Origin: JANOAR01 sp031411235
GTDB lineage: Bacteria > Verrucomicrobiota > Verrucomicrobiia > Verrucomicrobiales > Verrucomicrobiaceae
Direction: 5' to 3'
Length of the DNA stretch: 5,060 nt
NCBI GenBank assembly: GCA_031411235.1
Contig: JANOAR010000145.1
Location: 1 to 5,060, forward strand
Of this stretch, positions 1 to 5,060 are shown piece after piece. The notes under the pieces are model-generated. The model did no database searches, had not been told where the DNA came from, and worked only from the letters and a program-made list of their open reading frames with translations. Each line of letters opens with the position of its first letter. Positions within the stretch are counted from its first letter, which is position 1. Made by a program: the position numbers and the translations under genes.

Positions 1-112
1 TGGTGACCATGGCACAGTGGCCCCACCCGTTCCCATTCCGAACACGGAAGTGAAACGCTGTTGCGCCGATGATAGTAGGACGAAAGGTCCTGCGAAAGTA
101 GGTCGTCGCCAG
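1..112 (+). rRNA. rrf: 5S ribosomal RNA (5' end probably lacks 1-3 nt)
   Basis: This is the RNA component of the large-subunit central protuberance. The near-universal 5S block CCGAACACGGAAGT lies at about 38-51. It is followed by GCGCCGATGATAGT and the 3' block GAAAGTAGGTCGTCGCCAG. The first bases (TGGTGAC) pair with GTCGCCA near position 111 to form helix I, which fixes both ends. Because the terminal helix usually begins one to three bases earlier, the 5' end is probably cut by the window edge. A terminator 18 bp downstream shows that this is the last gene of an rRNA operon; the 16S and 23S genes should lie to the left. An open frame that runs through this gene into the IS is a spurious extension of the transposase frame. 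Confidence 0.95.
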
Positions 113-130
113 TTTAATTTTTCCAATCAA

Positions 131-159
131 CCCCTCGCTCATAAAGCGCGGGGTTTTTT
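131..159 (+). terminator. Intrinsic terminator of the rRNA operon
   Basis: The hairpin pairs CCCC (131-134) with GGGG (150-153) and CGCT (136-139) with AGCG (145-148). There is one T/C mismatch between the two stem segments and a five-base loop. Six T residues follow at 154-159. Its place 18 bp after the 5S gene, on the same strand, makes it the rRNA operon terminator. Confidence 0.9.
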
Positions 160-272
160 GTGCTTAATAGCGGTCATGTGCGCACAGCACATCTGCTCAA
201 ATCTTGGCTCACTCACTATCACTCCCCACCGAAGCAGTGTCGCAAATCCTAGATTCGCTCACTTTGTCTGCG

Positions 273-280
273 CCACTTTT
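273..280. repeat. Left 8-bp target site duplication (CCACTTTT)
   Basis: CCACTTTT lies directly outside the left inverted repeat. The same eight bases lie directly outside the right inverted repeat at 1632-1639. Eight-bp duplications are typical of the ISL3 family. Confidence 0.95.
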
Positions 281-304
281 GGTTCATCCGGGAAGTTAGG
301 ACGG
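281..304 (+). repeat. IS left terminal inverted repeat (IRL)
   Basis: The sequence GGTTCATCCGGGAAGTTAGG is followed by ACGG. It matches the reverse complement of 1608-1631 except at base 21 (A here, G at the right end). It is the presumed transposase binding and cleavage site. Confidence 0.93.
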
Positions 305-990
305 AAAGGGGCAAAAGGTGGTAGGCAGGCGAGGATGAGCCAGAGTTTATTATATCATGCTTTTGGGGTGCGCGAGGGCTACGAGTATCGCCGCACGGAC
401 TATGTGGAAGGTCGAGTGGAGTTCCATCTCGATGTGCGAGAAGACGCGCTACGCTGCCCTCGTTGTGCGAGCACGGAGTATGGGCGACGAGGTGGGCGCT
501 ATCGACGCGTGGCGGGCATGCCTATTGGCCCCAAGCCAGTGGTGCTAGTGGTCGAGGTGCCACGTTGCGAGTGCCGCGCCTGTGGCGACACCTTCGAGGT
601 GTCCCCCTTTGCCCCGGCCTATGCCCACCACACCGCAGGGCTTGCTCAATATGTCTGCCGATTGAGCCAAATGATGTCGCTGACGGACGTCGCCAGGATC
701 ACCCATCTGGGCTGGGACACAGTGAAGAACATCGTCAAAAGCGACCTGCTCAAGCGCTACTCCAACGTGCCGCTCAACGGCGTCACACGCATCGCGATTG
801 ACGAAAACTACCTGGGCAAGAAGGCCAAGTTTGTGACCCTGGTCATCGACTTGGACAGCGGCCATGTGCTGTGGATCGGCGAGGGCCGCGGCAAGGCCGC
901 GCTGGAAGGCTTCTGGCCCAAGCTACAAGGCTCAAAGGCCCAAATCAGCGCCGTCGCCTGCGATATGAGTGCCGCCTACTGGGCCGCCGT

Positions 991-1019
991 GATGGCGGCA
1001 CCTACCCGAAGCCGCCATC
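991..1019 (+). other. 9-bp perfect hairpin enclosing the transposase frameshift site
   Basis: GATGGCGGC (991-999) is the exact reverse complement of GCCGCCATC (1011-1019). The 11-base loop ACCTACCCGAA contains the point where the transposase reading frame shifts by one base. The stem may simply reflect Ala-rich codons on both sides. It may also have promoted a replication slip, or less likely act as a recoding signal. Confidence 0.5.
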
Positions 1020-1034
1020 GTGTTCGATCACTTT

Positions 1035-1094
1035 GACTTCGCTGCGCTTCGCCCTCCGGGCAGCCTATGGCTGTCTGTCTCGCTGCGCTCGGCT
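1035..1094 (+). repeat. 60-bp in-frame repeat-like insert within the transposase gene
   Basis: ISL3 transposases normally read straight from the FDHF block into HIIKLAN. Here 60 bp, encoding 20 unrelated residues starting DFAALRPPGS, lie between the two blocks with no stop. The insert contains a 10-bp direct repeat TCGCTGCGCT (1039-1048 and 1080-1089), a small hairpin GCCC-TCC-GGGC (1051-1061), and a second one CAGCC-TAT-GGCTG (1061-1073). Its low-complexity, partly palindromic make-up resembles dispersed bacterial mini-repeats. No clear target duplication is visible around it. The exact edges assume an uninterrupted FDHFHIIK ancestor. Confidence 0.65.
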
Positions 1095-1607
1095 CACATC
1101 ATCAAGCTCGCCAACAAAGCCATCGACGAAGTGCGCCGAGGCCTCCAGCGCACTCTTGATCTCATCGGCTGCAAGGCCATCAAAGGCACTCGCTACCTGC
1201 TGCTACGCGGCAAGGAAAACCTCACGCCCGAGCAACAGCCCACGCTGGCCGAAGCGCTCCAATGGAATGAGCCGCTGAGCCAAGCCTACTACCTCAAAGA
1301 AGAGCTGCGCGAGCTATGGCAGCAGCCCGATCATGCGAGCGCAGCGAGTGCCCTCCAAGCCTGGATATGCAAAGCCATGAGCACCGACCTAGGCCCCATG
1401 AAACGCCTCGCCAAAACGCTACTCAGTCACGCCAAGGGAGTGCTCGGCTACTTCATCCACCCCATCAGCTCCGGCATGATGGAAGGCATCAACAACAAGA
1501 TCGGACGACTCACCCGCCGAGCCTACGGCTACCGCGACACGCTCTTCCTCCACCTGCGCATCCTCTCGCTCCATGAAACCCAATCCAAAATGTCTGGACT
1601 ATGATCT

Positions 1608-1631
1608 CCGCCCTAACTTCCCGGATGAACC
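1608..1631 (-). repeat. IS right terminal inverted repeat (IRR)
   Basis: This is the reverse complement of the left end with a single mismatch at base 21. It begins four bases after the transposase stop codon, so the gene runs almost to the tip of the element. Confidence 0.93.
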
Positions 1632-1639
1632 CCACTTTT
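1632..1639. repeat. Right 8-bp target site duplication (CCACTTTT)
   Basis: These eight bases directly follow the right inverted repeat and are identical to 273-280. Removing the IS and one copy would rejoin TCTGCG-CCACTTTT-GGGCTGGG as the original intergenic sequence. Confidence 0.95.
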
Positions 1640-1717
1640 GGGCTGGGTAGAAGGATCATTCATTTTTCCAAAACTTGGGCACGGCGGTATAGCGCATCCA
1701 TGCGGACTGAAATCCGG

Positions 1718-2362
1718 CTATCGGTAATCCACCATCGACTTGGCCTCAAATCGCACTTTGGGCAGTCCTGCGTAGCGATCATCTTCGCTGCGGTAGCCTA
1801 TGGGACAGAGCACGGCGGTGGTGAGGCCATCTTTTTCAAGGCCTAGTAACTCGTCATATTTCTCTGCGACGAATCCTTCCATCGGGCAGGTGTCGAGGCC
1901 AAGTAAGGCTGCGGTGGCCATGAATTGTCCCAGGGCGATGTAGCTCTGTAACTTTGCCCAGTTAGTCAACTCGCCTTCCGATGCCATTTGCTCGCGTGAA
2001 CTAAGCATCATTTTCCGGTAGCCAAGCAGTGCATCGGCGGTGCCGCCACGCACCTCAATCAGGCGTGCGATGAAGTCATCCACGTCAGTCTCACTGAGCT
2101 GTTTTTTCACGGTGAAGACCACAAGGTGCGAACAGTCCACAATCTGTCGTTGGTTCCAGGTGTGCGGCACTAGCGACTCGCGCAGAGTTTTGTCCTGGAT
2201 GACGATAAACTTCCATGGCTGAAGGCCAAATGAGGAAGGCGTGAGGATGAGGCTCTGCTCCAGGGCTGACCACGTCGCAGGATCAATGACTTTGCTGGCA
2301 TCGAAAAGCTTGGTCGCGTAGCGCCAGTTGAGGGCGGTGATCAGCGCTGAAGGAGTGGTCAT
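1718..2362 (-). CDS. NfsB-like FMN-dependent NAD(P)H nitroreductase family protein
   Basis: The 214-residue product is a soluble flavoprotein of the nitroreductase family. Members transfer electrons from NAD(P)H through FMN to nitroaromatics, quinones or related acceptors; the physiological substrate cannot be read from sequence. It aligns along its whole length with E. coli NfsB as I recall that sequence. The N-terminal RYATKLFD (R14, K18) matches the FMN-phosphate motif RHSTKAFD. TPSSFGLQPWKFIV matches SPSSTNSQPWHFIV. GLDTCPMEGF matches GLDAVPIEGF, and the C-terminal LPKVRF (K202, R204) matches LPKSRL. The length is normal for the group. The ATG at 2362 was chosen because it begins the family-like MTTPSALITALNWRY. 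A TTG eight codons upstream would overlap citrate synthase. No good ribosome binding site precedes the ATG, so translation may be coupled to citrate synthase, whose stop lies 10 bp upstream. No terminator is seen after its TAG stop. Confidence 0.92.
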   Translation of the reverse strand: MTTPSALITALNWRYATKLFDASKVIDPATWSALEQSLILTPSSFGLQPWKFIVIQDKTLRESLVPHTWNQRQIVDCSHLVVFTVKKQLSETDVDDFIARLIEVRGGTADALLGYRKMMLSSREQMASEGELTNWAKLQSYIALGQFMATAALLGLDTCPMEGFVAEKYDELLGLEKDGLTTAVLCPIGYRSEDDRYAGLPKVRFEAKSMVDYR

Positions 2363-2372
2363 AGCGGGGAAA

Positions 2373-3497
2373 TTAGCGTTCCTCAATAGGCACTACTTTT
2401 TGTCCATAAGGCCGACCAACATACTCACTCAGCGGGCGGAACAGGCGGTTTTCGCTCCATTGCTCCAGCACATGGGCCGTCCAGCCGCTCATGCGCGAGA
2501 TCGCGAAGATGGGCGTGAAGATGTCCGTCGGCAGACCAAGGCTGTGATAGACGGTGGCCGAGTAAAAATCGACATTGGCATTAAGCCCCTTCTGCTCGCG
2601 CATGATTGTTGCGATGCGCTCGGACATCTGAATCCACTTGGGCTCGCCGAGCTGTTCGGTGAGCTTGATCGCCATTGTTTGCAAGTGCGGTGCGCGGGGA
2701 TCGAGCACTTTATAGACGCGGTGGCCGATACCCATGATCTTCTTCTTTTGCGCGAGCGCATCTGCCACCCAGGCATCCACATTATCCACCGTGCCGATCT
2801 CTTCGAGCATGTGGATGACGCCTTCATTGGCACCGCCGTGTAGCGGGCCTTTTAAGGCACCAATTGCGGCGCTGATGGCTGAGTACATATCGCTGAGCGT
2901 CGAAGCCACGACGCGCGCGGTGAAGGTGCTGGCATTGAAGCCATGCTCGGCGTGCAGCACATAGGCGACATCGAGCGTCTGCTCAGCTTCCTTGCTCGGC
3001 ACCTCGCCATTGACGAGGTAAAGAAAGTGCGCGGCTTCGCTCAAATCCTTGCGCACAGGTGGCAGTTCTAGCCCTTGGCGAGCGCGATGAAAGTAGGCTG
3101 CAATCACGCCGATCTGCGCAACGAGCTTTACCGCAGTGGCCAAATTTTTGCCCATATCGAGGTCATGGCGATCCGTGTCGTAGCAGCCGAGCATCGAGAC
3201 TGCGGTGCGCATCACATCAATTGGGCGTGCAGTTTTGGGTGCCGCCTTCAGGTAGTCAACGACTCCCTTGGGCAATTCGCGCTCGGCCCGTAGTGCGGTG
3301 CTCAGCTTGTCCAACTCAGTTTGGTTGGGCAGACGATTGTGCCAGAGCAAGTGAATTACCTCCTCATACGAGACCCTCCCGGCGAGTTCATTGATGTCGT
3401 AGCCGCAGTAAAGCAGCACGCCTTCCGCACCGCGTACATCGCCGATTCGTGTCTCAGCAGCGATCACGCCTTCAAGTCCTTTTGATACCATAGCCAT
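2373..3497 (-). CDS. gltA: Citrate synthase, type I (dimeric CitZ-like; citrate/2-methylcitrate synthase family)
   Basis: It condenses acetyl-CoA with oxaloacetate to form citrate, the entry step of the TCA cycle, in the cytoplasm. The 374-residue length fits the short dimeric type rather than the roughly 430-residue hexameric E. coli GltA. The three catalytic residues are present: H220 in GPLHGGANE, H259 in GIGHRVYK and D310 in NVDFYSATVY. The family stretch HAEHGFNASTFTARVVAST and the C-terminal RPLSEYVG are also present. The ATG at 3497 is preferred because GGAG lies eight bases upstream and MAMVSKGLEG matches the usual family start. An in-frame extension to 3584 (MCFSLHDIFPS...) has no family resemblance. 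The relative 2-methylcitrate synthase (PrpC) has the same fold and residues. With no prp genes nearby, the TCA enzyme is the better call, but propionyl-CoA activity is not excluded. Its stop lies 10 bp before the nitroreductase start. Confidence 0.93.
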   Translation of the reverse strand: MAMVSKGLEGVIAAETRIGDVRGAEGVLLYCGYDINELAGRVSYEEVIHLLWHNRLPNQTELDKLSTALRAERELPKGVVDYLKAAPKTARPIDVMRTAVSMLGCYDTDRHDLDMGKNLATAVKLVAQIGVIAAYFHRARQGLELPPVRKDLSEAAHFLYLVNGEVPSKEAEQTLDVAYVLHAEHGFNASTFTARVVASTLSDMYSAISAAIGALKGPLHGGANEGVIHMLEEIGTVDNVDAWVADALAQKKKIMGIGHRVYKVLDPRAPHLQTMAIKLTEQLGEPKWIQMSERIATIMREQKGLNANVDFYSATVYHSLGLPTDIFTPIFAISRMSGWTAHVLEQWSENRLFRPLSEYVGRPYGQKVVPIEER

Positions 3498-3626
3498 AGT
3501 GTTGTCTCCGAAAATTTTAGGCACGCATCTTGGCAAGGCCTGCGAACTCGTCGATGGAAAAATGTCATGAAGCGAAAAGCACAAGCCGGGCCAGACGGCG
3601 AAGTCATGTCATACCGTGAAAAATAG
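3498..3626 (-). other. 129-bp gap between kinase and citrate synthase; possible promoter region
   Basis: No hairpin followed by a T run is seen, so the kinase transcript may read through into citrate synthase. On the - strand TAAAAT, about 20 bases upstream of the ATG, could be a -10 box, but no -35 box stands at the usual spacing. ATGACA occurs twice (in GGTATGACATGA and in TTCATGACATTT), which might be chance. A promoter is plausible here but not demonstrated. Confidence 0.3.
3506..3510 (-). promoter_or_regulatory. Ribosome binding site of citrate synthase
   Basis: Read on the - strand, CGGAG lies eight bases before the ATG at 3497. It is the clearest Shine-Dalgarno motif in the window. 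It decides for this start over the in-frame start at 3584 and over a second ATG two codons further in. Confidence 0.7.
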
Positions 3627-4766
3627 TCACTCCAGCAGGCGCACCCGTTTCTCGACCAGGGGTAGAAATACCGTCACCTTGGTGCCTTGCCCCTCGCGGC
3701 TGCCGATGTCGATCTCACCACCATGCTCGCGAATAATGCGCCGCACGATGAGCAAACCGAGACCCGTGCCTGTTTTTCGCGTGGTGAAGAAGGGCTGAAA
3801 AAGGTTGCCCATGTGCTCTGCTGAGATGCCTTTGCCTGTATCTTGGAAGCTCAGCACCACTTCAAAATCGTTGCAGCTACTGGTGATCGTGAGGACGCCG
3901 CCACTGCTCTCCTGCATGGCTTGGGCACCATTGCGGATGAGATTGTAGATGGCCTGCTTCATCTGGTTGGCATCGAGAGGCATCTCTGGCATATCGGGGC
4001 GCAGGTCGAGCTTGAGCCGCACTTTGCTCTTTTCGAGTTCGGGGGAGAGGAATCTCACGGCCTCGGTGATGAGGTCGTTCACCTGCACACGCTGCATCTG
4101 TGGTTGGGTGGGACGTATTGCGGTGAGGAACTGGCTGATGATGAAGTCGAGCCGCTTGATTTCATCAATGGCAATATCGACATGCTCTTGCAGCCCTGTG
4201 CCTACTTTGCCGCTCAACTTGCGGATGCGACGTTGCAGCAATTGCATGTGAATCGTCAGGCTATTCAACGGATTGCCCAGCTCATGGGCCACACCTGCCG
4301 CCAGCATAGTCAGCGCACTGATGCGCTCGCTTTCGATCTTCTCCTCCGTGAGTTTGCGCGTCTCGGTGACATCGCGGATCAGCATCACGAAGCCTGCATT
4401 CTGCTCATCGTCGATGGAGGTGATGTAGAAGTTCAAGTAGCGCCGCTCGGGGTACGTCACCTCGATGTCGCGACTGACCACCGAGCCCGGTTTGCGCAGT
4501 TCCTTCCAGTCCAGCCCGCGCAGGCCATCGCCCAGTTGTTTGCCCAACACATGCTCGGCTTGAAAGCCAAAGAGGTGGCACGCCGCACGGTTGACATACG
4601 TCACGCTGCCCTCGTTATCGAGCATGATGACGCCTTCCTGCAAGGCCTGGAAGACCTTCTCCAGCAATCCCTTCTCGCGCAGCAGTTCGCTGAGAAAATG
4701 CTGCGCCTCGCCTGGGTCGAGGCGATCCATGCGCTTGATGAGTTTGTCGAAAAAGCCAGATTTCAT
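3627..4766 (-). CDS. Soluble PAS-domain sensor histidine kinase (NtrB/AtoS-like core)
   Basis: This 379-residue protein is a two-component sensor that should autophosphorylate on histidine and pass the phosphate to a response regulator. In order: a short N-terminal helix; a PAS domain at about 33-137 (VFQALQEGVIMLDNEGSVTYVN through GFVMLIRDVTE); a linker helix; and the dimerisation/phosphoacceptor H-box AAGVAHELGNPLNSL with H161. The HATPase follows, with an N-box NLIRNGAQAM (N275, N279), a D-box DTGKG (D309), an F-box LFQPFFTT and a G-box GTGLGL. All motifs needed for kinase activity are present. There is no hydrophobic membrane segment or signal peptide, so it senses a cytoplasmic cue through PAS; the ligand is unknown. 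The ATG at 4766 was chosen over a TTG three codons upstream, and M13 is an alternative. The GYF_2-domain gene ends 36 bp upstream on the same strand. No response regulator lies in the window. Confidence 0.9.
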   Translation of the reverse strand: MKSGFFDKLIKRMDRLDPGEAQHFLSELLREKGLLEKVFQALQEGVIMLDNEGSVTYVNRAACHLFGFQAEHVLGKQLGDGLRGLDWKELRKPGSVVSRDIEVTYPERRYLNFYITSIDDEQNAGFVMLIRDVTETRKLTEEKIESERISALTMLAAGVAHELGNPLNSLTIHMQLLQRRIRKLSGKVGTGLQEHVDIAIDEIKRLDFIISQFLTAIRPTQPQMQRVQVNDLITEAVRFLSPELEKSKVRLKLDLRPDMPEMPLDANQMKQAIYNLIRNGAQAMQESSGGVLTITSSCNDFEVVLSFQDTGKGISAEHMGNLFQPFFTTRKTGTGLGLLIVRRIIREHGGEIDIGSREGQGTKVTVFLPLVEKRVRLLE

Positions 4767-4802
4767 CGGCGGCAAAAATAGAGAGCCAAGCTCAGGTCAA
4801 GA

Positions 4803-5060
4803 CTATTTCCCGAAGCCGAAGAGTCGCTTCAGCAATCCAGGCTTTTCGGTTTTCGCTTCGGCAGGTGCGGGCTGTTTTGCAGCCTTGGCGACCGGTGCAA
4901 CGATAGGCTTGGCTGGTGTCGCAGGTGCTTGGAGCCAGGCGGGGCGCAGCTCACTCACGCTCTTCCATTCATCGAGTCCTACATGCCAGATGAGGCTGTC
5001 TGCGGGCAGTTCTTTGGCACGCACCTTGGCAGCGAGGGCGTCCTCGCTCAGTGGCCCTTG
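4803..5060 (-). CDS. GYF_2-domain protein, C-terminal part (gene continues beyond the right edge)
   Basis: The frame stays open to the window edge, so 85 residues are visible and the start lies outside; the GTG at 5024 is internal. The visible N-terminal part reads QGPLSEDALAAKV and then LPADSLIWHVGLDEWKSVSEL. This is the second half of a GYF_2 domain, with the usual GP near the start and a W-x5-6-W pattern. GYF-type domains typically bind proline-rich peptides, and GYF_2 modules are common at the ends of bacterial membrane or regulatory proteins. A flexible linker rich in Ala, Pro and Lys follows. The protein ends in a basic/aromatic tail, KPGLLKRLFGFGK, which could form a short amphipathic helix at the membrane or a partner surface; that is inference. 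No transmembrane segment is visible. It is probably co-transcribed with the histidine kinase 36 bp downstream. The molecular role is unknown. Confidence 0.75.
   Translation of the reverse strand, partial: QGPLSEDALAAKVRAKELPADSLIWHVGLDEWKSVSELRPAWLQAPATPAKPIVAPVAKAAKQPAPAEAKTEKPGLLKRLFGFGK

Larger units (their letters stand above)
335..1604 (+). pseudogene. ISL3-family DDE transposase, frameshifted and carrying a 60-bp insert
   Basis: The ATG at 335 begins MSQSLLYHAFGV, with a purine-rich AGGCGAGG just upstream. The first frame (335-1036, 233 residues) has an ISL3 zinc finger (C41, C44, then C78, C80, C83), a helix-turn-helix-like stretch (about 106-137, SLTDVARITHLGWDTVKNI), and the first two catalytic acids, D156 in AIDENYL and D210 in ACDMSAAY. 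Near 998-1002 one extra base breaks the frame, so the first product ends in a stray PTRSRHRVRSL tail and a stop at 1034-1036. The conserved protein resumes in the next frame (LPEAAIVFDHF, then HIIKLANKAID) and runs to the stop at 1602-1604. The third catalytic acid is the E of MMEGINNKIG (codon 1482-1484). Between DHF and HII lies a 60-bp in-frame insert (1035-1094). Removing the extra base and the insert leaves 402 residues, normal for the family. The catalytic acids are split between two frames, so a non-functional protein is expected unless frameshifting occurs. Confidence 0.93.
281..1631 (+). mobile_element. Complete ISL3-family insertion sequence, 1351 bp, transposase disrupted
   Basis: The boundaries are fixed by 24-bp terminal inverted repeats (281-304 and 1608-1631, 23 of 24 matching) that begin with GG, and by a perfect flanking 8-bp target duplication. 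The element holds a single gene, an ISL3-type DDE transposase that fills nearly its full length; total size, one-gene layout and duplication length all agree with the ISL3 family. It sits between the rRNA operon terminator and the 3' end of the nitroreductase gene, so it interrupts no gene. Intact ends and duplication point to a recent insertion or one that has kept its ends. The transposase is frameshifted and contains a 60-bp insert, so this copy cannot make the normal protein. It could still move if an intact relative elsewhere in the genome supplies transposase. Confidence 0.95.

Noticed and set aside
113..272. Search for a further gene or tRNA between the 5S gene and the IS
   Set aside because: Beyond the terminator at 131-159, no cloverleaf, coding frame or promoter could be supported.
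17..334. Upstream extension of the transposase frame, with an open frame starting at 17
   Set aside because: It runs through the 5S rRNA, the terminator, the target duplication and the left inverted repeat. The family-like protein begins at the ATG at 335.
1783..1803. CTTCGCTGCG and AGCCTATGG inside the nitroreductase gene, resembling parts of the 60-bp insert
   Set aside because: They encode the conserved IGYRSED stretch of the enzyme, which is expected from the family, and the spacing differs from the insert. Chance similarity is the simpler explanation.
2328..2843. 171-codon open frame on the + strand
   Set aside because: It lies antisense to the citrate synthase gene, which has all catalytic motifs. 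The product resembles no family.
3498..3584. N-terminal extension of citrate synthase to 3584
   Set aside because: The added 29 residues do not look like a citrate synthase N-terminus, and a good Shine-Dalgarno motif sits just before the ATG at 3497.
3843..4781. 312-codon open frame on the + strand
   Set aside because: It is the exact antisense of the histidine kinase gene. Long antisense frames are common opposite GC-rich genes, and the product has no recognisable domain.
1..5060. CRISPR array, toxin-antitoxin pair, phage genes or retroelement
   Set aside because: No regularly spaced repeats, small paired genes, integrase, reverse transcriptase or phage structural motifs are visible on either strand.

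Overview
The window looks like a chromosomal segment from a moderately GC-rich Gram-negative-type bacterium. The 5S rRNA, the GYF_2-domain protein and the weak use of Shine-Dalgarno motifs would fit a member of the PVC group, possibly Verrucomicrobiota. This is inference from general impression, not from a database comparison. Nothing plasmid-like or phage-like is visible.

Layout: (1) The left edge holds almost all of a 5S rRNA on the + strand (1-112), followed by a clear intrinsic terminator (131-159). This is the end of a ribosomal RNA operon. (2) Positions 281-1631 are one complete ISL3-family insertion sequence of 1351 bp. It has 24-bp terminal inverted repeats with one mismatch and a perfect 8-bp target duplication (CCACTTTT). 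Its transposase is broken by a +1 frameshift near 1000 and carries an additional 60-bp in-frame insertion at 1035-1094. (3) The rest is read from the - strand. In transcription order it holds a GYF_2-domain protein cut by the right window edge (5060-4803), a soluble PAS-containing histidine kinase (4766-3627), a type I citrate synthase (3497-2373) and an NfsB-like FMN nitroreductase (2362-1718).

Gene relationships: the GYF_2 protein and the kinase are 36 bp apart and probably co-transcribed. Citrate synthase and nitroreductase are 10 bp apart and almost certainly co-transcribed. A 129-bp gap separates the two pairs; it has no terminator and could hold a promoter for citrate synthase. The rRNA operon and the - strand genes converge, and the IS landed in the gap between them, where it interrupts no gene.

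The most unusual point is that the IS boundaries look fresh (perfect target duplication, nearly perfect ends) while its transposase is inactivated twice. The 60-bp insert is exactly a multiple of three, is built from short direct repeats and small hairpins, and sits between two normally contiguous conserved blocks. This suggests a mini-repeat nested inside an IS that may have been mobilised in trans. No clearly novel multi-gene system is visible; the - strand genes belong to known families.
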